Below are positions 43,542 through 51,375 of a stretch of 64,000 nucleotides of DNA, one piece after another. The stretch is taken from assembly GCF_002101785.1 (NCBI RefSeq), contig NZ_LQPJ01000136.1, positions 1 through 64,000 on the forward strand. Reading direction: 5' to 3'. The notes under the pieces are model-generated. The model searched no databases, was not told the origin of the DNA, and saw only the letters and a program-made list of their open reading frames with translations. Every line of letters starts with the position of its first letter. Position 1 is the stretch's first letter. The position numbers and the translations under genes are program-made. The stretch comes from Mycobacterium palustre. Lineage in GTDB: Bacteria > Actinomycetota > Actinomycetes > Mycobacteriales > Mycobacteriaceae.

Positions 43542-46379
43542 TCAAACGGGCTGAAGCTCCGGCGTTTTCGTCCCAGCCCGGCGGGTGCGCCGCGCCGTGC
43601 CGCGCGGCCACCAGAACCACCGGCCCAGCAGGACGATGATGGACGGCACGACCAGCGCCCTGACGACCAGGGTGTCCATCAACAGCCCCACCGCGATGGT
43701 GGTTCCGATCTGGGCGATGCTGAGCACGCTGCTGGCCAGCAACGCCAGCATGGTGAGCCCGAAGACGATGCCGGCGGTCGTGACCACGCCCCCGGTGCCG
43801 CCGAACGCGCGGATGATGCCCGTCCGGAGACCGGCCGTCGCCTCCTGTTTGATCCGCAGCGCCAGCAGCAGGTTGTAGTCCGCGCCGACGGCGATCAGCG
43901 CGATGAACGCGATGGGCGCGACGGACCAGTGCAGGTTGTGTCCGAACAGGTGTTGCCATATCAGCACGCTCGATCCCAGCGCGGACGCGTAGGAGGCCGC
44001 GACGGTCCCCACCACGGCGAGCCCCGCCACCGGGCTGCGCAGCATCGCGGTGACGATCAGGAAGATGAGCGCCAGCGCCGCACCCACGAGCAACGCGTTG
44101 TCGCGGGCGACCAACCGCTGCAGGTCGGCGGTGACGGGGCCGACGCCGGCCAGGTCGACCCCCGTCGGCGATAGGGTGCCCTCCTTGGTGGCTTCCCGGA
44201 CCGCCAGGCGCACCTGGTCGGTGCGCCTGGCCCCGTCGACTCCCCACTCCTGGCCGTCGCCGTAGACCAGCAGGTAGGTGGCCCGCCCGTCGGCCGATGT
44301 CAGCTGGCGCAAAACCTCGACGTACCGCGGGTCGGTGAACGCGCGCTGCGGCAGATAGAAGCCCGCCGCGGCGCTGCCGCGAAATTGCGTCGCGATTTCG
44401 TTGAGGTAGTCGGTCAGCTGGCGCATCTGGGGACCAATCGTCTGGCTTAGGCTCAGCAGTTCGTGTGTGGCCGAACGCGCTTGCCCCAGCGCGGCTTTCA
44501 TCGAGCCGACGCTTTGGGGTAGGCCCGCGATCGCCGCGGCGGCCGTGGTCGATCCGCTGGTCAGCTTGGCCGCGCCGTCGCCGAGCCGCGTCGAGGTCTG
44601 CACCAGGGTGTCGACCGGCTGGAGCACGCGGTCGACGGTCGCGCAGACCGGATTGGCGCCGCAGTCCGGAGTGCGGGCGACGAAGTCCCGCAGCGGTTCG
44701 AGGTAACCCGATACGGTGGTGACCGAGCGCTGCACGCCGTCCATCCCGGCCCGCATGTCGTCGGCGGCTGCGGACATGTCGGCCAGACCCGAACTGCCGC
44801 GGCGCAATCCGCTGCCGAGGCCGTCCACCGCCGCCTGCGTTCGGGCGAGCGCGCTGTCCAGCTCGGAGATCCGCTGCAGCCGCCGGGTCAAGGCGTCGGC
44901 CGTGTCGGTCAACTGGCGGCCGAGAACGCCCGATTGATAGCTCAGCGTGGCCTCGTCGGGCACCTTGCCGTCGGGGCGGCTCACGGACTGCACCGTGCGC
45001 ACGCCCGGTATTGCCATGATCTGGCGGGTGATCCGCTCGACGGCGATCAGCCCCGCCGGCGTGCGCAGGTCGTGGTCGGCCTGGATCGTGACCACGTCGG
45101 GTAACAGCGTGTTGGCTGCGAAGTGCCGGTCGCCTGCCGCGTAGCCCCGGTTCGATTCGGTGGTCGGCGGCGCGGCGGCGGGTTCGTTCCACCCGACCCG
45201 CATGCCGGCCAGGGGAAGCGCCGTCAGCAGGAGCAGCGCGCCTGCGGTGACGAGCGTCGGGCCGGGCCATCGTGCCACCGCCGCGCCGACACGCCGCCAG
45301 CGCCGCGCCGTCGTCGACGCCCGCGGTTCGAGGTAACCGCGGCGCAGCGCCACGCCCATCAACGCGGGAGTCAGCGTCAACGCCGCCACCATGGTTATCA
45401 AAACCGCTATGGCACAGGGTATCCCGGCGCTCCGGAACGAGCCCACCTTGGCGAAGCCGAGGCAGGCCAGCGCCACCGACACGGTCAGTGCCGATCCGAT
45501 CACCACCGGGGCGACGCCGCGGTAGGCCTCGGCGAGAGCCGGTGCCGGGGCGACGCCGTGCCGGCGGGCCTCGTGGTAGCGGCCGAGGAGGAATATGCCG
45601 TAGTCGGTTCCCGCGCCAAGGGCCATCGCCGCGATGAGCGCGACCGAAAACAACGACACCTCAACGATGTTGGCTTGCCCGAATGCCGCCACGACGGGCC
45701 GTGCCACGGCCAGGGCGAGCCCCACCGACAGCAGCGGAATCGCGGCGGCGACCGGCGACCGGTACACCAGCAGCAGCAACAGCAGGATGAGGCCGACGGT
45801 GGCGGCGGTGATCGTGAACATCTGCCGGTCGATCGCGGCGAATTCGTCGACGATCGTCGCGCCGGGCCCGGTGACGTGGGCTCGCAGGCCGGCCGGCGGG
45901 GACAGGCGTGCCACTACGCTGCGCACGAAGTTCACCGAATCTCGGGCTTGGGAGGTGCCGAGCATTCCGGCGAGCCGGACCATGACGCTGACGGCGCGCC
46001 CATCCGAGCTCTGAGCGCCGGCGGCCGTGGCGGGTTGCGACCACAGGTCGGTCACGGCGTTCACGCGGCGGCCGTCGTTGCGCAGTGCGGCCGTCAGCGC
46101 GTCATAAAACCTGCGGTCGGCCGGCGTGAGGCGCCGATCGCGTTCCAGGACAACGTAAACAAAGTTGTTGCTCGGCTTCTGGTTGAACAACTCCGCGGCG
46201 CGGGAGGCGGCGACGGAGCTCGGCGCGTCGGCCGGCATGAACGAGCGCGCGTGAGAGTCGACGACGCGCTCCAACTGCGGCACCGCCGCATTGGCGACGG
46301 TCGCGGCCAACAGCCACAGCCCGACGATCGGGACCGCGTACCTGCCCGCGAAGCCGCGAAGCGATGCTGGGCGAGTCAT
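43542..46379 (-). CDS. MmpL/RND-family transporter
   Basis: 945 residues. A first membrane segment near the N-terminus is followed by a large extracytoplasmic domain, then a block of helices including ITAATVGLILLLLLLVYRSPVAAAIPLL and ALIAAMALGAGTDYGIFLLGRYHEARR, the MmpL motif. A second extracytoplasmic domain and a repeat of the helix block (FIALIAVGADYNLLLALRIKQEA) follow. MmpL proteins export lipids or siderophores across the plasma membrane using proton flux. No MmpS gene is adjacent. Its ATG overlaps the stop of the upstream 126-residue gene (ATGA). Confidence 0.9.
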   Translation of the reverse strand: MTRPASLRGFAGRYAVPIVGLWLLAATVANAAVPQLERVVDSHARSFMPADAPSSVAASRAAELFNQKPSNNFVYVVLERDRRLTPADRRFYDALTAALRNDGRRVNAVTDLWSQPATAAGAQSSDGRAVSVMVRLAGMLGTSQARDSVNFVRSVVARLSPPAGLRAHVTGPGATIVDEFAAIDRQMFTITAATVGLILLLLLLVYRSPVAAAIPLLSVGLALAVARPVVAAFGQANIVEVSLFSVALIAAMALGAGTDYGIFLLGRYHEARRHGVAPAPALAEAYRGVAPVVIGSALTVSVALACLGFAKVGSFRSAGIPCAIAVLITMVAALTLTPALMGVALRRGYLEPRASTTARRWRRVGAAVARWPGPTLVTAGALLLLTALPLAGMRVGWNEPAAAPPTTESNRGYAAGDRHFAANTLLPDVVTIQADHDLRTPAGLIAVERITRQIMAIPGVRTVQSVSRPDGKVPDEATLSYQSGVLGRQLTDTADALTRRLQRISELDSALARTQAAVDGLGSGLRRGSSGLADMSAAADDMRAGMDGVQRSVTTVSGYLEPLRDFVARTPDCGANPVCATVDRVLQPVDTLVQTSTRLGDGAAKLTSGSTTAAAAIAGLPQSVGSMKAALGQARSATHELLSLSQTIGPQMRQLTDYLNEIATQFRGSAAAGFYLPQRAFTDPRYVEVLRQLTSADGRATYLLVYGDGQEWGVDGARRTDQVRLAVREATKEGTLSPTGVDLAGVGPVTADLQRLVARDNALLVGAALALIFLIVTAMLRSPVAGLAVVGTVAASYASALGSSVLIWQHLFGHNLHWSVAPIAFIALIAVGADYNLLLALRIKQEATAGLRTGIIRAFGGTGGVVTTAGIVFGLTMLALLASSVLSIAQIGTTIAVGLLMDTLVVRALVVPSIIVLLGRWFWWPRGTARRTRRAGTKTPELQPV

Positions 46380-46756
46380 GCAACGGTCTGCCGATCGCTC
46401 GTCGGCCCGCCCAACAGGTCCACCGCCACCTTCTCGTCGTGAGAAAGGGAGCGCAACCGCAGCGACCGGCGCGGCGCGACGTCCAACAGGGCACGCAAGC
46501 CGGGCTCGGCCGCGGCCAGGTCGGCTCGCACCTGCGCGGCGGCGACGCCGTCGTCGGCCGCCTGATCGAGCTTGGCGACCAACGCCGTCATCCAGCGTTG
46601 TCGCAATGACAGCAGGAGCCCCTCGACGTCACCGAAAAGCCGGGACACTTCGGATGAGTCGTCGGCCAGCGCGAGCGCCGCTTCCGGATCCGACTCGGCG
46701 ACGTGAATCAGTTGGGCCATAAGGGCCATGCGGTCGTGCAGCAGCGTCCATGTCAT
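46376..46756 (-). CDS. helical hypothetical protein translationally coupled to mmpL
   Basis: 126 residues, MTWTLLHDRMALMAQLIHVAESDPEAALA, predominantly alpha-helical, without signal or membrane segment. It overlaps the MmpL start by four bases, so it is co-translated and may be a cytosolic partner or regulator of the transporter. It diverges from the NarL-type kinase gene. Family unknown to me. Confidence 0.65.
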   Translation of the reverse strand: MTWTLLHDRMALMAQLIHVAESDPEAALALADDSSEVSRLFGDVEGLLLSLRQRWMTALVAKLDQAADDGVAAAQVRADLAAAEPGLRALLDVAPRRSLRLRSLSHDEKVAVDLLGGPTSDRQTVA

Positions 46757-46852
46757 GCCTGCCAACGCTACGAAGGGCAGTCCCCGCCGCGCGTCGTGCC
46801 AAAGTTCGGTCTTCGCCTCCTACCACGGGCGGAGGCCGCTGCCGACCGCGGC

Positions 46853-48589
46853 ATGATGCCGGCGGCCGTGCCGCTCTTTTACCATTGGACGATGTTGCGT
46901 TCAGCAACCGACTACCTGCGCGAACTGGTCCGAAAGCGCGGCGAGCTGATCCCAGTCGGGATCACATGGTCGTTTTTGCTGATCACCGATGCCATCGTGA
47001 TCTTGGGCGGGTTGATCGCGACGCTGCAGCGACCGGCCGCCGACCTGCCAGTGGCGCTGGCCGCATTCGCGGTCGCCCTCGCCCCGGCACTGACCTTCGT
47101 CGTCTTCAACATGAAGGTCCACCCGTTGCTGTTGTGGGTGGCCTGGTCAGCGGCGACCGCGCTGATGTTGTTCGGCACGGCCACGCCGATCCGTGCCGAT
47201 TTCGCACCGGCATTGCTGGTGTTGATGGTCGGAGCCGTCGGCACGTTGAGCTTCGGGGCGGGCGGCTTCCTGGCCACCGTGTCGGCGGCCGCGCTGCTGC
47301 TGGCCGCGTCCGCGCTGCACCGCCTCGACGCGGTGGCGCTGTACCTGGGTTTCGTTGCGGCGGGTTGGCTGCTCGGTTACCTGATGCGCACCCAGCGCCT
47401 GTTGCTGGCCGAACAGATCGAGGCGCAGAAGATGCTGGCCGAGCACGCCGCCGCCGACGAACGGCGACGCATCGCGCGCGAAGTGCACGACGTGATCGCC
47501 CACTCGCTTGGCATCACTTTGCTGCACGTCACGGGGGCACGCCGGGTGCTGCAGCAGGACCGCGACGTCGATGACGCGGTCGAGGCCCTGGAACAGGCGG
47601 AGCATCTCGGCCGGCAGGCGATGGCCGACATTCGGCGCACCGTCGGGCTGCTCGACGACGCCTCCCGCAGGGGCGCTCAAACCACGCCCGAACCCGGCAT
47701 CGACGAAATCGGCGTCCTCGTCGGAGAATTCGCGCGGGCCGGGCTGGACGTCACGCTGCGCGCCGACGGGCCTACCCGTCGCGTGTCGCCCGCCGTCGGG
47801 CTGGCGCTGTACCGCATCGCCCAGGAGTCGCTGGCCAACATCGCCAAGCACGCCCCTGAGTCGAAATCGACTGTGAGACTATTTATTTCGGGATCATCCG
47901 CCCGGCTTTCCGTCACTAACCAGCTACCCGCCGCCGTGGCCGCGCGCCCGTCAGCCGAGGGACGGGGACTGCGCGGCATGCGCCAGCGCGTCGAGCTGCT
48001 CGGCGGGGCCATCGACGCCGGACCCACCCCCGACGGATGGTCAGTGTGCGCGGAGATCCCGCTCGAATACGGCGACAGCGGCTGGCGGCCCTGGTGGTGC
48101 AAGCTGTGTCGGCGAGGCGGCCGACATCTCCGTGCTGCTGGTCGACGACCAGGACCTGGTTCGGTCCGGCCTGCGCCGAATCCTGCGCCGCAAGGACGGT
48201 TTCGTCATCGTCGCCGAATGCGCCGACGGCGACGAGGTGCCGGCCGCGGTGGCCGAGCATCGGCCCGACGTCGTCGTGATGGATTTGCGGATGCGGCGCG
48301 TCGACGGCATCGAGGCGACACGCCTGTTGGCCGGCGGCCCACCGGTGCTCGCGCTGACCACCTTCAACGAGGACGAACTGCTCTCGGACGCGCTCCGGGC
48401 GGGGGCGGCGGGATTCGTGCTCAAGGACTCCTCGGCAGAAGAGCTGATCCGCGCCGTCCGGGCGGTCGCCAGGGGCGACAGTTACCTCGATCCCGCCGTC
48501 ACGTCCCGGGTGCTCAGCACCTACCGCAAGGCGGCCAATGGCCCGCATGGAAAGCATGGCAACCAGATCGCCCAACTGACGACCCGTGA
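46853..48589 (+). CDS. NarL-type sensor histidine kinase with run-on reading frame
   Basis: Five or six membrane helices (about residues 36-180) are followed by the HisKA_3 segment DERRRIAREVHDVIAHSLGITLLHV with His212, then NIAKHAPES and GRGLRGMRQRVELLGG of the ATPase domain. The kinase fold ends near residue 411 (about position 48086). The frame then continues for 167 Arg/Gly-rich codons to 48589, over the response-regulator gene in another frame. I believe this extension is not real protein: the stop codon appears lost or a frameshift lies near 48080-48130. ATG 46892 is an equally possible start. Confidence 0.8.
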   Translation: MMPAAVPLFYHWTMLRSATDYLRELVRKRGELIPVGITWSFLLITDAIVILGGLIATLQRPAADLPVALAAFAVALAPALTFVVFNMKVHPLLLWVAWSAATALMLFGTATPIRADFAPALLVLMVGAVGTLSFGAGGFLATVSAAALLLAASALHRLDAVALYLGFVAAGWLLGYLMRTQRLLLAEQIEAQKMLAEHAAADERRRIAREVHDVIAHSLGITLLHVTGARRVLQQDRDVDDAVEALEQAEHLGRQAMADIRRTVGLLDDASRRGAQTTPEPGIDEIGVLVGEFARAGLDVTLRADGPTRRVSPAVGLALYRIAQESLANIAKHAPESKSTVRLFISGSSARLSVTNQLPAAVAARPSAEGRGLRGMRQRVELLGGAIDAGPTPDGWSVCAEIPLEYGDSGWRPWWCKLCRRGGRHLRAAGRRPGPGSVRPAPNPAPQGRFRHRRRMRRRRRGAGRGGRASARRRRDGFADAARRRHRGDTPVGRRPTGARADHLQRGRTALGRAPGGGGGIRAQGLLGRRADPRRPGGRQGRQLPRSRRHVPGAQHLPQGGQWPAWKAWQPDRPTDDP

Positions 48590-48770
48590 GCTCGACGTCC
48601 TGACGTTGATCGGAAAAGGCATGTCCAACAGCGAAATTGCCGACGAGCTCTGCATCTCGGGGGTCACGGTCAAGAGCCACATCGGCCGAATCTTCGGAAA
48701 ACTCGACCTGCGCGACCGCGCGGCCGCGATCGTCTACGCCTACGACAACGGGATCGTCGCGCCGCGCTAG
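48132..48770 (+). CDS. NarL/LuxR-family response regulator
   Basis: 212 residues. Receiver domain VLLVDDQDLVRSGLRRIL with phospho-acceptor Asp51 (VVVMDLRMRRVDG) and the Thr/Lys switch residues in ALTTFNE and FVLKDSS. The C-terminal LuxR HTH is LTTRELDVLTLIGKGMSNSEIADELCISGVTVKSHIGRIFGKLDLRDR. It is the partner of the overlapping kinase. The GTG at 48132 begins exactly at the first strand, so the true start may be a little upstream if a frameshift separates it from the kinase. Confidence 0.88.
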   Translation: MLLVDDQDLVRSGLRRILRRKDGFVIVAECADGDEVPAAVAEHRPDVVVMDLRMRRVDGIEATRLLAGGPPVLALTTFNEDELLSDALRAGAAGFVLKDSSAEELIRAVRAVARGDSYLDPAVTSRVLSTYRKAANGPHGKHGNQIAQLTTRELDVLTLIGKGMSNSEIADELCISGVTVKSHIGRIFGKLDLRDRAAAIVYAYDNGIVAPR

Positions 48771-49282
48771 GTGCGATTGCGCGACCGGGCGGCGCCTTCC
48801 GGATGAAGCCGATCGATCAGCTGGGCGCCCGGCCCGGGTACCGCGCCCGGGCCCGGTTCGACCCTGAGGTTTTTGGTGTTCACCGGCTGACCGCACTCCG
48901 CGCAGCACACCGTCGGCGTGCAGCGGTGCCCGTCGTGGCGAAACAGCAGCGGCGGCCCCTGGGGCGGTGTGACCCATCGGTCACCCCACGCGGTGAGCGC
49001 GGCGAGGATGGGCACCAGGTCGCGACCGGCCGCGGTAAGCCGGTAGTGGTCGCGCGGTGGCCGCTCGCAATAGCGCACCCGCTCAACGACGTTCGCCTCC
49101 ACCAAGGCCTTCAGGCGGGCGGTCAGCAGATTGCGTGAGATGCCAAGGTTGGTCGCAAGGTCATCGAACCGCGCCAGGCCCAGCGACAGGTCCCGGATGA
49201 TCAGCGGGGTCCACCAATCCCCGATCACCTCCAGGCTGCGGGCCAGCGAGCAGTGAAAGTCGGCGAAGCTGACCTGGCGCAT
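48767..49282 (-). CDS. HxlR-family transcriptional regulator
   Basis: 171 residues. CSLARSLEVIGDWWTPLIIRDLSLGLARFDDLATNLGISRNLLTARLKALVEANVVERVRY is the HxlR winged helix with the conserved N-terminal Cys (residue 11) that can serve as a redox or electrophile sensor. An unusual C-terminal extension has a Cys cluster (HRCTPTVCCAECGQPV), perhaps a zinc site. It diverges from the membrane-protein gene at 49377, which is its probable target, and its 3' end overlaps the response regulator by 4 bp. Confidence 0.85.
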   Translation of the reverse strand: MRQVSFADFHCSLARSLEVIGDWWTPLIIRDLSLGLARFDDLATNLGISRNLLTARLKALVEANVVERVRYCERPPRDHYRLTAAGRDLVPILAALTAWGDRWVTPPQGPPLLFRHDGHRCTPTVCCAECGQPVNTKNLRVEPGPGAVPGPGAQLIDRLHPEGAARSRNRT

Positions 49283-49376
49283 ACCGACCGATACTAGTCA
49301 GTTGCTTTATTGAACTCAAGCCGCTACCGTACTGAGTGCAACGATTGAACTTAGTACGCGTGGACGGAGACCCCGG

Positions 49377-49970
49377 ATGTCCATATCGCCAGCGACACTG
49401 ACGAGCGGGTCCTCACCAATCAACCCGCACCGACAGCACCTTGAACACCTGGGTTTCCTCGAATCGGCCCGGATGGACCGCGAAATGGCGCGCGAGCTCC
49501 ATCAGGGCGCGCGGCCGAGGTCCTCGTTTTCGATCAGCGCGGCCCTGATGAACATGTCGAACCGGCGCTTCCTCGCTTTCGCCGCCGGTCTGTTGCTGCT
49601 CACGGCCGGAGTGCTCGCCCTGCGTTTCCCCGTCTTCCTAGACGACTTCGACCAGTGGGGCTTCCAAATCAATTGCGGCAACGGGATTGCCGGCAACCTG
49701 ACGCAGGCCGGCGTGGCCGATTCGGCGGGAACGGATTTCGTCGAGCAGTGTCACGCAGCCGTGGCGCTGCGGCGAGGCTGGGCGATCCCCTTGGTGGCGG
49801 CCGGAGCGTTGCTCGTCGGCGCCCTGCTGGTGATGCCGCCGCGTCAGCCCAGGGCGGCCGTGGAGATCGATTTCATGACGGTGTACCCCTCGATCCCTTC
49901 GGCGCCGAGCTCGCGACCGTATCCGCTCGCCTTGACCCCGCCGAAGGGGGCGAACGGATCCATCGTGTAG
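49377..49970 (+). CDS. two-helix membrane protein of unknown function
   Basis: 197 residues. GGACGGAGA precedes the ATG. Two hydrophobic segments (LAFAAGLLLLTAGVLALRF and AIPLVAAGALLVGALLVM) flank a short extracytoplasmic loop with two Cys (NCGNG and EQCHAA). A similar arrangement is seen in mycobacterial conserved membrane proteins. The first 57 residues look unlike the rest and may be a separate remnant, with ATG 49548 or 49554 the real start. The 3' end overlaps the convergent aldehyde dehydrogenase by 127 bp, so the last ~42 residues are doubtful. Confidence 0.55.
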   Translation: MSISPATLTSGSSPINPHRQHLEHLGFLESARMDREMARELHQGARPRSSFSISAALMNMSNRRFLAFAAGLLLLTAGVLALRFPVFLDDFDQWGFQINCGNGIAGNLTQAGVADSAGTDFVEQCHAAVALRRGWAIPLVAAGALLVGALLVMPPRQPRAAVEIDFMTVYPSIPSAPSSRPYPLALTPPKGANGSIV

Positions 49971-51295
49971 CCCTGGTTCACGCCGAACGTTCCGGTGCGT
50001 ACCCGGGTCGCGATGTCCACCCCTCGGGCGGGGTCGGCCGTGAACACCGATCCGGCCAGCCCGTAGTCGGAGTCGTTGGCGATCGCTACCGCCTCGTCCT
50101 CGTCGTGGTAGCGGATCGCGGTCAGCACCGGACCGAAGATCTCTTCGCGGGCGATGCGCATGGCGTTGTCGGCGTCGGCGAACAGCGTCGGCTTCACGTA
50201 CCACCCGCGCTCGATCCCGTCGGGCAGCTCGGCGCCGCCCAGGACGAGGCGCGCCCCTTCGCGCTTCCCTTCGGCGATGTAGTCGCGGACCCGCTCCTGT
50301 TGACGCCGAGCGACGAGCGGGCCGAGCTGTGTCGCCGGATCGGCCGGGTCGCCGATGCGCAACGAGCCCATCTCCGCCGCCAAGGCATCGACGAACTCAT
50401 CACTCCGCTTGCCCGGCAGCAGGATTCGGGTGAGTGCATTGCAGATCTGGCCGCTGTTGGACAAGCTGGCCGACCGGATCGCGGCGGCCACGGCGCCGGG
50501 GTCGGCGTCGTCGAGCACGATCGCCGCGGATTTTCCGCCGAGCTCCAGGCTGACCCGCTTGAGGTCGCCCGCGCAGGCCGCCGCGACCGCCCTACCGGCC
50601 GCGGTCGAGCCGGTGAACGACACCTTGTCCACGCCGGGGTGGCGGACGAGCCGCTCACCGACGGACGCGTCGCCGGGCAGCACACTGACCACGCCCGGTG
50701 GCAGGCCGGCCTCTTCGAGCATCGCCGCCAGGAGAAGCGCGTCGAGGGGCGATTCGGGCGCCGGCTTGACCACGACGCTGCATCCCGCCAAGAGGGCCGG
50801 GATCAGCTTGGTGACGATGAGGAACTGCGGCATGTTCCACGGGACGATCGCGGCCACCACGCCGACGGGTTCCCGCCGGATGTCGAGGTCGGCGCCGTAG
50901 AAACCGGGCCGCTTTTCCTGCCACGGAAAACTCTCCGCGAGGTCGCAGAACGCGGCCATCATCATCGCGGGCAGGCCGACCTGCGCTCGCTGGGCGAAGC
51001 TGGTGGGTGCGCCGATCTCGGCGGTGATCACGTCGGCCATCTGCGAGCGTTGTGCGCCATAGAGTTTGGCGAGCCGGCGCACGGCCTCGACGCGGTCGGT
51101 AGGGCCCAGGCGCGGCCACGGCCCCTCGTCGAACGCCTTGCGCGCGGCCGTCACGGCGGCGTCGACGTCGGCGGGGCCCGCCGCGGCCACGCGGGCGACG
51201 GGCGATTCGGTGTGCGGCGAGATCACCTCGATGGTCTGCTCGGTGCTGGGGGCGGACCACGTCCCACCAATGAACAGGGCGTCGTGTCGGTGCAC
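49844..51295 (-). CDS. NAD(P)-dependent aldehyde dehydrogenase
   Basis: 483 residues, GTG start with GAGGAGGACCC upstream. Conserved parts: VAAIVPWNMPQFLIVTKLIPALLAGC, VSFTGSTAAGR, the general-base segment LELGGKSAAIV, the nucleophile in NSGQICNALTR (Cys285), and EEIFGPVLTAIRY. It oxidises an aldehyde to a carboxylic acid. It diverges from the first Rieske oxygenase across an 80-bp gap containing a MarR-like site, so it very likely belongs to the same catabolic regulon. Confidence 0.92.
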   Translation of the reverse strand: MHRHDALFIGGTWSAPSTEQTIEVISPHTESPVARVAAAGPADVDAAVTAARKAFDEGPWPRLGPTDRVEAVRRLAKLYGAQRSQMADVITAEIGAPTSFAQRAQVGLPAMMMAAFCDLAESFPWQEKRPGFYGADLDIRREPVGVVAAIVPWNMPQFLIVTKLIPALLAGCSVVVKPAPESPLDALLLAAMLEEAGLPPGVVSVLPGDASVGERLVRHPGVDKVSFTGSTAAGRAVAAACAGDLKRVSLELGGKSAAIVLDDADPGAVAAAIRSASLSNSGQICNALTRILLPGKRSDEFVDALAAEMGSLRIGDPADPATQLGPLVARRQQERVRDYIAEGKREGARLVLGGAELPDGIERGWYVKPTLFADADNAMRIAREEIFGPVLTAIRYHDEDEAVAIANDSDYGLAGSVFTADPARGVDIATRVRTGTFGVNQGYTMDPFAPFGGVKASGYGRELGAEGIEGYTVMKSISTAALG

Positions 51296-51328
51296 CGCGG
51301 GTCCTCCTCGTTTGTCGATCGCCGGCAA

Positions 51329-51341
51329 TATCAACTACTTG
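51329..51341. promoter_or_regulatory. MarR-like operator between aldehyde dehydrogenase and Rieske A
   Basis: TATCAACTACTTG matches, in 12 of 13 bases, the reverse complement of the second palindrome upstream of the ferredoxin (54727-54739). It lies in the shared divergent promoter region. The same MarR protein probably controls both flanks. Confidence 0.6.
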
Positions 51342-51375
51342 CGATTGCCCTGCCGAGCATATACGGTCAGCAGGC

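Noticed and set aside
43492..45270. 592-codon minus-strand frame inside mmpL
   Set aside because: Same strand, different frame, extremely Arg/Gly/Asp-rich; the MmpL frame has all motifs.
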